A program made the translations under genes and the position numbers. From Haliclona indistincta (lineage: Eukaryota; Porifera; Demospongiae; Haplosclerida; Chalinidae), in contig OZ024786.1 in NCBI GenBank assembly GCA_964017065.1, forward strand, positions 14,233,764 to 14,297,763: a DNA stretch of 64,000 bases, in the 5' to 3' direction. Below, one piece after another: positions 22,638-33,269 of this stretch. Below the pieces are notes generated by a model. That model had not been told where the DNA came from, did no database searches, and saw only the letters and a list, made by a program, of their open reading frames with translations. Position 1 is the stretch's first letter, and every line of letters starts with the position of its first letter.

Positions 22638-23642
22638 ATGGCTACTAAACTAGTCTGTCTACTGATCAGCTCTTACCTGCTGTTGGCTGGTGACTATCAT
22701 GTAGTGAGTGGGTTCACTCCAGTCACCTACTCTTCTCAGAGCTCTACTGCAGAATGTGGTCAGAGTGACCCTCTACAAGATGACCAGTTGATGACAGTAA
22801 TCAACCAGGTCCGTCAACAGCTTGGTCCTCCAGGATGCAACCCTCCTCGAAACAGATCTTGTCAGGAGATTCTCCACTGCTTCCCATCAGCTCCCTCTGG
22901 CTACCACGAGATACGTGTTCCCAATGGCTCACTAGTACAGGTCTACTGTGACATGGAGGGGACCAACTGTGGAGGACAAGGAGGCTGGATGAGAGTGGCC
23001 CATGTTAATATGTCACAGGATGGTGCCAGTTGCCCTCAAGGACTGACACAGAAGAACATGTCAGGACTGACTCTCTGTGGACAGAGTTTCGGCACCGTAT
23101 GTCAAGCAACATTGTTCTCTGCACTAGGTCTCAGCTACTCACGAGTGTGTGGCCAGTTACGAGGATACCAGTTTGGTACAACCGATGCATTCCGTAGATA
23201 CACTATCAACAATTCTATCCAGATTGATGATTACTATGTTGATGGGGCATCCATCACATACGATACTGCAGCACCTAAACACATCTGGACATATGCTACT
23301 GGACTTTCCATTCAGAATCTTTGCAGTAATTGCAATTGTCCCTGCAATACTGGTAGTATTCTTCAGGTTCCTCCCTTCGTTGGTAATGACTACTACTGTG
23401 AGACTGGTAGCAATGTTCCTGGTATACCAACAAACACTTTCCTCCTCAATGATACTCTATGGGATGGGCAGCAGTGTGATGGTGTGGAGGCTCCCTGCTG
23501 TACTCACCCCAACATGCCATGGTTCATCAAGACACTCGTTGAGACCACCACTGAGGATATTCAGCTGAGGCTGTGTATTGATCAACCAATAGATGATGTT
23601 GAAGAAACCCTACTGCAGTTGATCGAACTGTATCTTTATTAG
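22638..23642 (+). CDS. Secreted fibrinogen-like array protein, copy 10
   Basis: Intact 334-aa ORF. The helix is of the MTVINQVRQQLG type. Between LTLCGQ and the next cysteine it has SFGTVCQ, shared only with the copy at 32004. Variable loops are FRRYTINNSIQIDDY, CSNCNCPCN and VPGIPTNTFLLN. It reads LNDTLWDGQQCDG where others read NDPLWDGQQCVG, and TLVETTTE in place of TLGETTTE. Its downstream 250 bp and the following leader fragment are repeated after the copy at 32004, so gene plus fragment were duplicated together. Confidence 0.9.
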   Translation: MATKLVCLLISSYLLLAGDYHVVSGFTPVTYSSQSSTAECGQSDPLQDDQLMTVINQVRQQLGPPGCNPPRNRSCQEILHCFPSAPSGYHEIRVPNGSLVQVYCDMEGTNCGGQGGWMRVAHVNMSQDGASCPQGLTQKNMSGLTLCGQSFGTVCQATLFSALGLSYSRVCGQLRGYQFGTTDAFRRYTINNSIQIDDYYVDGASITYDTAAPKHIWTYATGLSIQNLCSNCNCPCNTGSILQVPPFVGNDYYCETGSNVPGIPTNTFLLNDTLWDGQQCDGVEAPCCTHPNMPWFIKTLVETTTEDIQLRLCIDQPIDDVEETLLQLIELYLY

Positions 23643-23891
23643 CACATACTGTTATAGCACATCTGTATATCATTAATAGAACAACCAGGATTGTCTTCGT
23701 GTTTACAGTATCAAGCACAATAACACAAACAATGTTGTGAATAATCACAATGAACTGGTATGTTGCTTGTCCTGAGCAGGTATCCATGACAACAACATGT
23801 TTCTGGCATGTAAATAGTGTTCACAGTCATCTTTCGTAAATATTTACCAGAGGAGTAATCATTATTAGTATTGTTGGAAAATAAGCTATGC

Positions 23892-24047
23892 ATGGCTACT
23901 AAACTAGTCTGTCTACTGATCAGCTCTTACCTGCTGTTGGCTGGTGACTATCATGTAGTGAGTGGGTTCACTCCAGTCACCTACTCTTCTCAGAGCTCTA
24001 CTGCAGAATGTGGTCAGAGTGACCCTGTCAGGTTCATCAGAGGGTAG
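23892..24047 (+). pseudogene. Solitary leader fragment (copy 11)
   Basis: Family leader through CGQSDP, then a deletion that fuses to degraded downstream sequence (VRFIRG, stop). The 51-codon ORF lacks the fibrinogen-like part. It lies 250 bp after copy 10, as the equivalent fragment at 33270 does after copy 14. Confidence 0.8.
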
Positions 24048-25668
24048 GTCCTACAAAACTGAACCAGGTGACGCGCTAACTCACGAACAGAGCCTTATGA
24101 CTAAAATCCTTACAATTCATTTTCAAGCAAATAATTATCGACTTTAGCTTGTGTTGCACGTTTCAGCGCTTAGTTTTCAGCGAGCGACGAGAAAACCTGC
24201 CGACAGACAGACAGACAGATACATACACAACACGACTACTGTATGCCCCGTGGCTCCGCCCACCAAGGCATAAATATACTGAGCAAGAGTGGATCCACTA
24301 ATGCCTCACTAAACTGCTGGATTTTCCCTTCAGTTTCGTGCATCCAAGTAAATTTTACGGCAAAAAATTTCTTGGATGTTCTATAGCTTACAATTGTAGT
24401 CTAGTATAGCCTGCAGTGTATGTGTCCACTTCATTACTTTCAGTTGGTTACAAGAAGGTTTGCTTCCTGGAGCGCGCGCTGAAAGTTAAGCCCTGAAACT
24501 AGCAATGCAAGTAGAACACGGTATTATCTCGCTTTCGACCAAGTGAAAACTTTATACGAAGCTTAGTTCGTGAGTTATGGCGCTATTTGCTCACTCGCGA
24601 TTGATCATGGCTGTTGCTGGCGATCTGGAGTTCTTCAAACGCAAAGCTATCCACAGTTGACTACCTAGAAGCTGATAGGTTAGAATTTCACTTCAGGATA
24701 GCAGCGCAGGTCCAGAGAAATTGTGTAAGCAAGCTATTATAGAAGCTATTTCGCTCGTTTTCAGTATGCGTGTGCTGTGCTGAACATTGTAGACAAGCCC
24801 AGTTGAATTGTGGTTACACTGATTGGCTTCTGATTGCATAACTAAACCACTGCACTGTACAGAAATCCTGTATACACGCATCTGCAGTTGCTGTGTTTGT
24901 GGATATAGTGTCATTCCACCGAGGCATCTGCACCTTAGGTGCTTATTGGATATTGCACAATACACGTTTTCTCAAGTGATAAATGTCAGTCCAATTCTCT
25001 ATAAAGTAATGAGGCTAGGAGAGGCAGTTATGAGCAATAGTGTGTTTCTGGTCAATAACAGCTCTTGATCAGCAAGCGACTGATTTCTCTTAGAAAAGAC
25101 ACAGCTCTGTGCTAGTAGTGCTGCAACGAGTACTCGGAATACTCGGGTACTCATTTAATACCATGCAATTGGTTAGTGGAAACCTACTCGTGAGTACCAA
25201 TTATTCATAAGTGCACTAAAAAGTGCTACATACAGCCAGTCACACGTGTCATACACATGCTGTGTGAAGTCACTGAATGTAGATTTTTGAACTAGAACCA
25301 TCAAAATGTTGATTGATTGCCTTTATTGATTATTCGGTTACTCGCTCGTTTAGTGAATAGAGTGTTCGGTTATGTGTGAACAGCACTCGTTGCAGCACTA
25401 CTAGCTAGTTTGCAATTTTGGCACATACGTTCATAAGGGTAAAAAAAGTACCTATTCTGTACAGTATCAAGACGTTTAAAACTGTTCCACAACAGTGGGA
25501 TAGACTACAAAGACTAGTACGTACAGTGAAGATCAAAGTTTGTAGTCGTAGGCATATTGGCACAGTAACAGAGTATTCATGGTAACTGCATGAATTTGGT
25601 TCAGACGATGTTCAGACTTATTTTTTACAAAAATAATCTGCAGCAGTATTACCACTTTTGAGACAGCC
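24048..25668. other. Rearranged spacer
   Basis: No gene. The part at about 24312-24390 is the reverse complement of about 33538-33610, while the part at about 24945-25090 matches 33635-33780 in the same orientation, so one copy has an internal inversion. The stretch 24914-24945 ('ccaccgaggcatctgcacc') is the complement of 15727-15758. The last 170 bp form the type C upstream block of the next gene. Confidence 0.6.
25495..25668 (+). promoter_or_regulatory. Shared upstream block, type C
   Basis: Sequence with 'catggtaactgcatga' and 'gatgttcagacttattttt' recurs at about 27435-27551 and 31870-32003, each time immediately before a family leader ('gacagccATGG'). Inferred promoter and 5' UTR. Confidence 0.5.
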
Positions 25669-26637
25669 ATGGCTAAACTAGTCTGTCTACTGATCAGCTC
25701 TTACCTGCTGTTGGCTGGTGACTATCATGTAGTGAGTGGGTTCACTCCAGTCACCTTCTCTTCTCAGAGCTCTAACGACTGCGGTCTTCAAGATGACCAG
25801 TTGATGGAAGCACTCAGCAAGATCCATCAGGAGCTAGGTCCTCCAGGATGCAACCCTCCTCGAAACAGATCTTGTCAGGAGATTCTCTACTGCCATCCAT
25901 CAGCTCCCTCAGGCTACCACGAGATACGTGTTCCCAATGGCTCACTAGTACAGGTCTACTGTGACATGGAGGGGACCAACTGTGGAGGACAAGGAGGCTG
26001 GATGAGAGTGGCCCATGTTAATATGCAAGATGGTGCCAGTTGCCCTCAAGGGCTGACAGAAAAATTCATGTCTGAATTAACTCTCTGTGGACAGAATGCT
26101 GCTGGTTGTGAAGGAACATTGTTCTCTACACTAGGTCTCTGCTACTCACGAGTGTGTGGCCAGCTACGAGGATACCAGTTTGCTACTCCTGATGGATTCG
26201 CACCTTACTTTCATAATAACAATGTACAACTTAATGAAGGCTACGTTGATGGAGTGTCCATCACATATGATACTGCATCACCCAAACACATCTGGACATA
26301 TGCTGTTGGGTACGGTCTTGCTCAAGAAATTACAGCATGTCCCTGTAATTTTGGTGGTACTGCTATAGTTCCTCCCTATGTTGGCAATGACTACTACTGT
26401 GAGACTGGTAACAATGTAACTAGTGCCTTTTCGGGATTTCTTCCTGATGATCCTCTGTGGGATGGGCAGCAGTGTCCTGGTGTGGAGGCTCCCTGCTGTA
26501 CTCATCCCAACATGCCATGGTTCATCAAGACACTCGGTGACACCACCACTGAAGATATTCAGCTGAGACCATGTAGTGATGAATCACTTAGTAGTGAACA
26601 GACTCTACTGCAGTTGATCGAACTATATGTGTACTAA
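25669..26637 (+). CDS. Secreted fibrinogen-like array protein, copy 12
   Basis: Intact 322-aa ORF, the shortest. The leader lacks Thr3 (MAKLVC) and the post-leader linker is the short NDCGLQDDQ form. Subdomain-A and C-terminal landmarks are complete. Variable loops are FAPYFHNNNVQLNE and YVDGVSITYD, very close to copy 1 at 803, with a two-cysteine loop TACPCNFGG and TSAFSGFLPDD. It has GLCYSRVCG where others have GLSYSRVCG, adding a cysteine. The 3' flank matches copy 1, supporting a gene duplication across about 24 kb of the array. Confidence 0.9.
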   Translation: MAKLVCLLISSYLLLAGDYHVVSGFTPVTFSSQSSNDCGLQDDQLMEALSKIHQELGPPGCNPPRNRSCQEILYCHPSAPSGYHEIRVPNGSLVQVYCDMEGTNCGGQGGWMRVAHVNMQDGASCPQGLTEKFMSELTLCGQNAAGCEGTLFSTLGLCYSRVCGQLRGYQFATPDGFAPYFHNNNVQLNEGYVDGVSITYDTASPKHIWTYAVGYGLAQEITACPCNFGGTAIVPPYVGNDYYCETGNNVTSAFSGFLPDDPLWDGQQCPGVEAPCCTHPNMPWFIKTLGDTTTEDIQLRPCSDESLSSEQTLLQLIELYVY

Positions 26638-27305
26638 CGCAAACATGACTATCGTGCTTCATATTTGTATTTCATGATGTGTATTTTGATTGTTTTGAAC
26701 ACAATATAGCAATTGCTAGACTGATACTACTAGGACGTAGTGAGTGTTAAGATGGCCGCAAACACACTTCACGTCAACGATCTTTGATGGAGGTATGCTC
26801 TAAATCAGTTAAAGCATTGTTGTTTGTGCTTACTTGCATACAGTACTCCAACCATGTACATAACAGTTTGTTCAGTAATGACATGATAAGTCACACACTG
26901 AACAGTGAAATGAAATGAGAACAAGTTATAGAAAACATATTCTGTTACAATTGAAACTAAAAATCGCAACAACAGCTTGTAATACAGTGTCGGTGAAATG
27001 TCAATGCAGTCACAAGCATTGGAGGTTGAGTTTGAACCAGAAAGCGGGAGTGAGAACAAAGCAGAAGAATTGAAGCGTCTGTAAGAAACACTCAAGGATA
27101 TCCATTTGGCTGTTGACAGCAATCGAAATGATTACGAAATGGACGTGGTTTATTAGTACAAAAATGTATACCATCACCTATACACACACAACAAAAATAA
27201 CAAGACTATAAGCTAGGATGTCAGGTAACTACTAAAAGAAAACCATACAGCTCTGCACAGTACAGGAAAATGAGGACAAAATAATATAAAAATTGGTAGA
27301 AATGG

Positions 27306-27427
27306 CTGCTGGTGACTATCATGCACTCTACCTACTTTAGACAGATCTTGTCAGGAGATTCTCTACTGCTTCCCATCAGCTCCCTCAGGCTACCACAAGA
27401 TACATATTCCCAATGGCTCACTAGTAA
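27306..27427 (+). pseudogene. Internal relic of an array gene
   Basis: Contains 'ctgctggtgactatcatg' of the leader joined, after a deletion, to the SCQEILYCFPSAPSGYH segment and 'caatggctcactagta'. It is frame-broken. A shorter relic of the same junction lies at about 31805-31842, so the relic predates a spacer duplication. Confidence 0.75.
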
Positions 27428-27551
27428 AGTTTGTAGTCTTAGGCACACTGGCACAGAAACAGGGTATCCATGGTAACTGCATGAGTTTGGCAAGTAAATG
27501 ATGTTCAGACTTACTTTTTACAAAAAAATACACTGCAGCAGTTTGACAGCC

Positions 27552-27716
27552 ATGGCTACTAAACTAGTCTGTCTACTGATCAGCTCTTACCTGCTGTTGG
27601 CTGGTGACTATCATGTAGTGAGTGGGTTCACTCACTCTCTACTGCAGAATGTGGTCAGAGTGACCCTGTCAAGTCTGCAAGAGGGTAGGTCCTCCAGGAA
27701 GCAAACCTCCTCATAA
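27552..27716 (+). pseudogene. Solitary leader fragment (copy 13), frame-shifted
   Basis: Leader codons 1-27 are intact (through SGFT). A deletion of about 20 bases then removes part of the PVTYSSQSS segment and shifts the frame; the ORF ends after SRKQTSS. Downstream sequence resembles the degraded tails of the fragments at 23892 and 33270. Confidence 0.75.
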
Positions 27717-27845
27717 CCGTAATGAGATAAACACATTACACTGCTGGCTATAACTTTTAGCTACAGAACATTCGTTAATCAATAGATAATGCTTTTAGCA
27801 ACAGTACATAATATAGTGTAGAGATTATTTGCTACGTCCACAATT

Positions 27846-27962
27846 ATTGTTAGAAGAGGAATCGTGGTAGCGTTTGCCGTAGCACTGAAACAATGATTAT
27901 TATGAAAATCATCATTGTTTCAGTGCTACGGCAAACGCTACCACGATTCCTCTTCTAACAAT
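27846..27962. repeat. Perfect 52-bp inverted repeat (hairpin)
   Basis: Arms 27846-27897 and 27911-27962 are perfect complements around a 13-base loop. The left arm starts 'attgttagaagaggaatcg'. It directly precedes a TTAA foldback element. Most likely a transposon end or captured palindrome. Confidence 0.8.
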
Positions 27963-27979
27963 AGTACATAATATCTTAA

Positions 27980-28708
27980 GGTTACGGAATACACCACGCC
28001 CACTTACAAGCAAGCTGAAATGGTTGCCTGAAAAAAACACTCGTAGAATCGCGCTTGTTGGTTTGGCTGAATATAGCGCTGCATATCCAGTTAGAGCAAA
28101 GACTGCACTTCGTCTTCAGCAAAAACGGTGGCTAGACGCGCTACCATAGTGCGTTACGAAGTACACGAAGTAACGAGCAGCTTCGTCAACTAAGAAATCG
28201 AAATTCTCGTTGTGGGCACTCTGTAGCACGACTAGACTTGGCATGCAGCTAGACAGCTTAGTTATCTAGGGACCCACGGATCCTTTTTTCGATATCGGCT
28301 TTAGTTGCCGAGTTATGTTCACGCATACACTCGAAAATTAGCTTTGACAAGCTTTTCGAGTGTTTGTTTGAACATAACTCGGCAACTAAAGCTGATATCG
28401 AAAAAAGGATCCATGGGTCCCTAGATAACTAAGCTGTCTAGCTGCATGCCAAGTCTAGTCGTGCTACAGAGTGCCCACAACGAGAATTTCGATTCCTTAG
28501 TTGACGAAGCTGCTCGTTACTTCGTGTACTTCGTAACGCACTATGGTAGCGCGTCTAGCCACCGTTTTTGCTGAAGACGAAGTGCAGTCTTTGCTCTAAC
28601 TGGATATGCAGCGCTATATTCAGCCAAACCAACAAGCGCGATGCTACGAGTGTTTTTTTCAGGCAACCATTTCTTTCTGCTCATAAGTGGGCATGGTATC
28701 CCGTAACC
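27980..28708. mobile_element. TTAA foldback element, 729 bp
   Basis: Starts GGTTACGG, ends CCGTAACC, with TTAA on both sides (27976-27979 and 28709-28712). The inverted arms are about 340 bp and almost perfect, meeting near 28345. No coding capacity. TTAA targets are used by piggyBac and Kolobok families; which one is not decided. A longer imperfect inverted pair outside it ('cattcgttaatcaatagata' near 27768 and its complement near 29270) suggests nesting. Confidence 0.8.
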
Positions 28709-29789
28709 TTAAAGAACGCCAATTCCCACTGTAGAAACACTCTCGGGAAAGTAACATGACCAGCACGTGAGATATGTTACGCATTGTGACGAAAACGTGT
28801 TGCACAATTCCATGACGACATCACGATGAAGAGTGTCCTGCAAGAAGCAAGCGATCATGATGGCCATGATGGAAAATACAGCTACTCAGGGCTCTAATGA
28901 CAAGATACTGCTAACAAGCGAGCGTCCTTCAGTCTTTGAACATCGACATTGTGACAAACGCGCTCAGACAGATCGAGCTCACTGCTACTCCAATTGTTCT
29001 ATAAAAATGCAAGACGAGCACACGTTTCTTCTCTCTCGGCCTTTGTCGTGTCTACCTCACTATATTCTCGCCTGCATCAGTCCAAATATCGTCTAAAAAG
29101 CTTGTCTAGCATCGTTGCTGAACATCGATGACGTCACTGACTAGCCTGCAGTGTAGGTGTATACATAATCAGATCACGTTTCTGTCACATTACTTTCCCG
29201 AGAGTGTTTCTCCAGTGGCAATTGGCGTTTGATACTCACTGTAAGATATTATGTACTCTTGTTAAAATCATTATCTATTGATTAACGAACAGTGAACATT
29301 GAGATGTACTCATGATGCTGGATATAAAATTGAATGAAGATTTTTTAGACGTTGGTGTAAAACATTCCACAGTTTCATGAGGCTACAACGATAAGCTCAT
29401 CATGTGAAGTTTACTATCGCCAATAATGGGTGTAGCCAACAATATTATGTACTCAAAGATTTTTTTATTTAGCAAGGGCATTGCAACGTCGCCTAAATAT
29501 TGGAAGACTATAAGCTAGGATGTCAGGTACCTACTAACAGAAGAAACTATTAGTAGAGCAAATATGTGCAACAATTGTGCTTTTTACGATAAAAGCATGA
29601 AACTTTGCACCGGAGCTAAAGGATTATATTATGAAGATTTTTAGCTATGGGGCATCACAGATATTTTCCGTGAGATAAATTAGCACCTCTTTAAAAATCG
29701 TCATGAATAATTATCATAATTGCAATAATAATAAGATAGAGGAGGAAAATACACTAGTAAATTAGTTAGAGATGGAAGAAAGGTCTAGT

Positions 29790-30601
29790 TAGTGCAGCTG
29801 CCACCACAAAACCAGAGTGATGTGCACGATAGAGCAGCTTTTTTTGCATTTGCAGCAACCTCTGCAGCTTTTCTTGCAGCTGCACTTTATTAGTTCTCTA
29901 CAAGCTTGTGCAGCTTCTGGTAGTGTTGTCCATTGTGCTTCCCATCCTTCATCAGCCTTCTTCCACCCTCATTCATTTGGTGACGGAAGTTCAGGAGCCT
30001 TGATTGCCATCTGTGCCCAGCATAACCAGCCCTCTTGATGTGATCAGTTAGTGCAGCATGTGTAGGTGGCAAGTTTTCAATTGCTCTCCTTTTAAGCTGT
30101 TTTCTAGCCTGATTGACACACTCTTAGCTGCTCAGTGGAACTATCATACTCCAAGATGACAAATCGCTCAAGTAGTCCAAGCCATTCTTGAATAGAATTT
30201 CTTTTTCAACTTAAACATGTCTCTTCTGACTATCTTTGCAGCCTTGGCAAAATGAATGGCATCATAGTGCAGAACCGATATCTTTGTTATAAATGAGGAC
30301 CACATCTCGTCCTTGTTTATGAGCTTCCATTTCCATTTCAGGAAAATATGCCAATATTCTGTCTTTCAGCTTGTTGGAGTGAACGCGTCCAGATAATATA
30401 TTCGTTCCAAGTTGGTTTAGCCTCTTGCCATAGAGGACCGTCACTTTGTCTCACCTTGACGCATAATTCAAGAGTTGCTACTTTGCTTAAGGACCTTCCA
30501 GGAAAGACAGGCTTACCACAAAAGAAACACTTATCAATGGGTGTATGCAATTCTGAACAGCAAAGTGCTATAAAACTGCAAGATGAGTAGCTGCTTGCCA
30601 A
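29790..30601 (-). pseudogene. Transposon-associated ORF remnant, left arm
   Basis: On the minus strand from 30601: a zinc-ribbon-like start (CFFCGKP, then VATLELCVKVRQ), then after a frame change LTVLYGKRLNQLGTN and HSNKLKDRILAYFPEMEME, and further on HAALTDHIKRAGY. Multiple frame breaks. The same protein is better preserved on the + strand of the right arm. I recognise it as a protein type repeated in sponge and cnidarian genomes; its biochemical function is unknown to me. Confidence 0.6.
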
Positions 30602-30629
30602 ACTTATAGCTCAGGTGACAGAGAGAGAG

Positions 30630-31490
30630 AGATTCAGAAACAAAAAAATTGTCAAGAGTTTGATGCTGATTATGTGAACCATGGTATAGCATTTGCTGAA
30701 TTAGTGTCGTACATGGAAGAGACATGCAAAGATTACCTTATTGCACCTGTCTTCAAATTAAAAGATCTGACGGTCCTCTATGGCATGAGGCTAAACCAAC
30801 TTGGAACGAATATATCTGGATGCGTTCACTCCAACAAGCTGAAAGACAGAATATTGGCATATTTTCCTGACATGGAAATGGAAGCTCATAGACAAGGACG
30901 AGATGTGGTCCTCATTTATAACAAATATATTGGTTCTGCACTGAGGAAGGCTTGTGAGCATGATGCTGACAATGATGCTGACAATGATGCCATTCATCTT
31001 GCCAAGGCTGCAAAGATAGTAAGAAGAGACATGTTTAAGTTGAAAAACAAATTCTATTCAAGAATGGCTTGGACTACTTGGACTACTTGAGCGATTTGTC
31101 ATCTTGCTGTATGATAGTTCCAGCAGCTAAGAGTGTGTCACAGCAGCTAAGAGTGTGTCAATCAGGCTAGAAAACAACTTAAAGGGAGAGCAATTGAAAA
31201 CTTGCCACCTACACATGCTGCACTAACTGATCACATCAAGAGGGCTGGTTACCAAGCTGGTTACTGCTGGTCACAGATAGCAATCAAGGCTCCTGAACTT
31301 CCATCACCAAATGAATGAGGGTGGAAGAAGGCTGATGAAGGATGGGAAGCACAATGGACAACACTACCAGAAGCTGCACAAGCTTGTAGAGAACTAATAA
31401 AGTGCAGCTGCAAGAAAAGCTGCAGAGGTTGCTGCAAATGCAAAAAAAGCTGCTCTATCGTGCACATCACTCTGGTTTTGTGGTGGCAGC
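30630..31490 (+). pseudogene. Transposon-associated ORF remnant with CXC-like tail, right arm
   Basis: Open from about 30630 to 31090 with NHGIAFAELVSYMEET, then APVFKLKDLTVLYGMRLN, HSNKLKDRILAYFP and QGRDVVLIYN. A 9-base duplication ('ggactactt') and frame changes occur near 31070-31090. Reading resumes at about 31193 with ENLPPTHAALTDHIKRAGY, an in-frame TGA within the NEWGW-like motif, then WTTLPEAAQACRELIKC and a cysteine cluster of the form CSCKKSCRGCCKCKK, similar to tesmin/TSO1-type CXC motifs. Not functional as it stands. Confidence 0.6.
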
Positions 31491-32003
31491 TGCACTAACT
31501 AGACCTTTCTTCCATCTCTAACTAATTTACTAGTGTATTTTCCTCCTCTATCTTATTATTATTGCAATTATGATAATTATTCATGACGATTTTTAAAGAG
31601 GTGCTAATTTATCTCACGGAAAATATCTGTGATGCCCCTATATCTAAAATCTTCATAATATAATGCTTTAGCTCGGTGCAAAGTTTCATGCTTTTATCGT
31701 AAAAAGCACAATTCTTACAAATACTGCACATATTTCCTGTACTATATAGAGCTCTGCACAGTAACGGGAAATGAGGACGAAATAATATAAAAATTGGTAG
31801 AAATGGCTGCTGGTGACTATCATGCACTCTACCTACTTTAGATGAGTAGAGTGCCTTAGAAAGGTCAAAGTTGGTAGTCTTAGGCATACTGGCACAGTAG
31901 CAGGGTATCCATGGTAACTGCATGAGTTTGGCAAGTAAATAATGTTCAGACTTACTTTTTACAAAAAATACACTGCACCAGTTTGACTACTTTTGAGACA
32001 GCC

Positions 32004-33035
32004 ATGGCTACTAAACTAGTCTGTCTACTGATCAGCTCTTACCTGCTGTTGGCTGGTGACTATCATGTAGTGAGTGGGTTCACTCCAGTCATCTACTCTT
32101 CTCAGAGCTCTACTGTAGAATGTGGTCACAGTGACCCTCTACAAGATGATCAGTTGATGGAAGAACTCAGCAAGATCCATCAGGAGCTAGGTCCTTCAGG
32201 ATGCAACCCTCCTCGAAGCAGATCTTGTCAGGAGATTCTCTACTGCCATCCATCAGCTCCCTCAGGCTACCACGAGATACGTGTTCCCAATGGCTCACTA
32301 GTACAGGTCTACTGTGACATGGAGGGGACCAACTGTGGAGGACAGGGAGGCTGGATGAGAGTGGCCCATGTTAATATGTCACAGGATGGTACCAGTTGCC
32401 CTCAAGGACTGACACAGAAGAACATGGCAGTACTGACAGAGAAGAACATGGCAGGACTGACTCTCTGTGGACAGAGTGTCGGCACCATATGTCAAGGAAC
32501 ATTGTTCTCTGCACTAGGTCTCAGCTACTCACGAGTGTGTGGCCAGCTACGAGGATACCAGTTTAGTACAACCGATGCATTTCATAGGTACAATCTCGAC
32601 AATTCTGTCTCGATTGATGAAAGCTATGTTGATGGGGCATCCATCACATATGATACTGCAGCACCTAAACACATCTGGACATACGCTACTGGACTTTCCA
32701 TTCAGTCTGCTTGCGGTCATTCTTGCAATTGTCCCTGCAATACTGGTAATACTGGTCAGGTTCCACCCTATGTTGGCAATGACTACTACTGTGAGACTGG
32801 TAACAATGTTCCTGGTATACCAACAAACACTTTCTTTCCCAATGATCCTCTGTGGGATGGGCAGCAGTGTGTTGGTGTGGAGGCTCCCTGCTGTACTCAC
32901 CCCAACATGCCATGGTTCATCAAGACACTCGGTGAGACCACCAAAGAGAATATTCAGCTGAGACTGTGCATTGATCAACCAACTACTGATGTTGAAGAAA
33001 CCCTACTGCAGTTGATCGAACTGTATGTTTATTAA
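32004..33035 (+). CDS. Secreted fibrinogen-like array protein, copy 14
   Basis: Intact ORF of 343 aa from MATKLVC, the longest family member here. It carries an in-frame 8-codon duplication just before LTLCGQ (KNMAVLTE then KNMAGLTL), absent elsewhere. It shares SVGTICQ with copy 10. Variable loops are FHRYNLDNSVSIDES, a longer five-residue-spaced cysteine loop CGHSCNCPCN, and VPGIPTNTFFPN. It reads RSRSCQEIL, losing the NRS glycosylation site found in the other copies. A type C upstream block and a leader fragment 234 bp downstream complete a duplicated unit also seen at 22638-24047. Confidence 0.9.
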   Translation: MATKLVCLLISSYLLLAGDYHVVSGFTPVIYSSQSSTVECGHSDPLQDDQLMEELSKIHQELGPSGCNPPRSRSCQEILYCHPSAPSGYHEIRVPNGSLVQVYCDMEGTNCGGQGGWMRVAHVNMSQDGTSCPQGLTQKNMAVLTEKNMAGLTLCGQSVGTICQGTLFSALGLSYSRVCGQLRGYQFSTTDAFHRYNLDNSVSIDESYVDGASITYDTAAPKHIWTYATGLSIQSACGHSCNCPCNTGNTGQVPPYVGNDYYCETGNNVPGIPTNTFFPNDPLWDGQQCVGVEAPCCTHPNMPWFIKTLGETTKENIQLRLCIDQPTTDVEETLLQLIELYVY

Positions 33036-33269
33036 CACAGTTATAACACATCTGTATCATTAATAGAACAACCAGCAATGTCTTCGTGTTTACAGTATCA
33101 AGCATAATAACATAAACAGAGTTGTGAATAATCACGTATGTCGCTTGTCCTGAGCAGGTATCCATGACAACAACATGTATCTGGCATGTAAATAGTGTTC
33201 ACAGTCATCTTTTCTAAATATTTACCAGATGAGTAATCGTTATTAGTCTTGTTGGAAAACAAGCTATAC

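Larger units (their letters stand above)
29545..31745. mobile_element. 2.2-kb head-to-head inverted element with CXC-type ORF remnants
   Basis: The outer about 850-900 bp at each end are inverted copies of each other (for example 29760-29900 versus 31430-31520). The flanks join as one sequence at 27200-27270, which lacks the insert ('gactataagctaggatgtca' then 'ctctgcacagta'). Each arm carries decayed coding sequence reading outward from the centre near 30600-30675. It is best described as two partial copies of one element in inverted orientation. Confidence 0.75.

Noticed and set aside
27846..27962. microRNA precursor
   Set aside because: Perfect 52-bp arms without the usual mismatches, adjacent to a foldback transposon; a transposon palindrome is the simpler reading.
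803..33035. Calling the array proteins true fibrinogens, ficolins or intelectins
   Set aside because: Only the first part resembles fibrinogen subdomain A; the calcium-binding and polymerisation-pocket regions are replaced by a different cysteine-rich C-terminal part.
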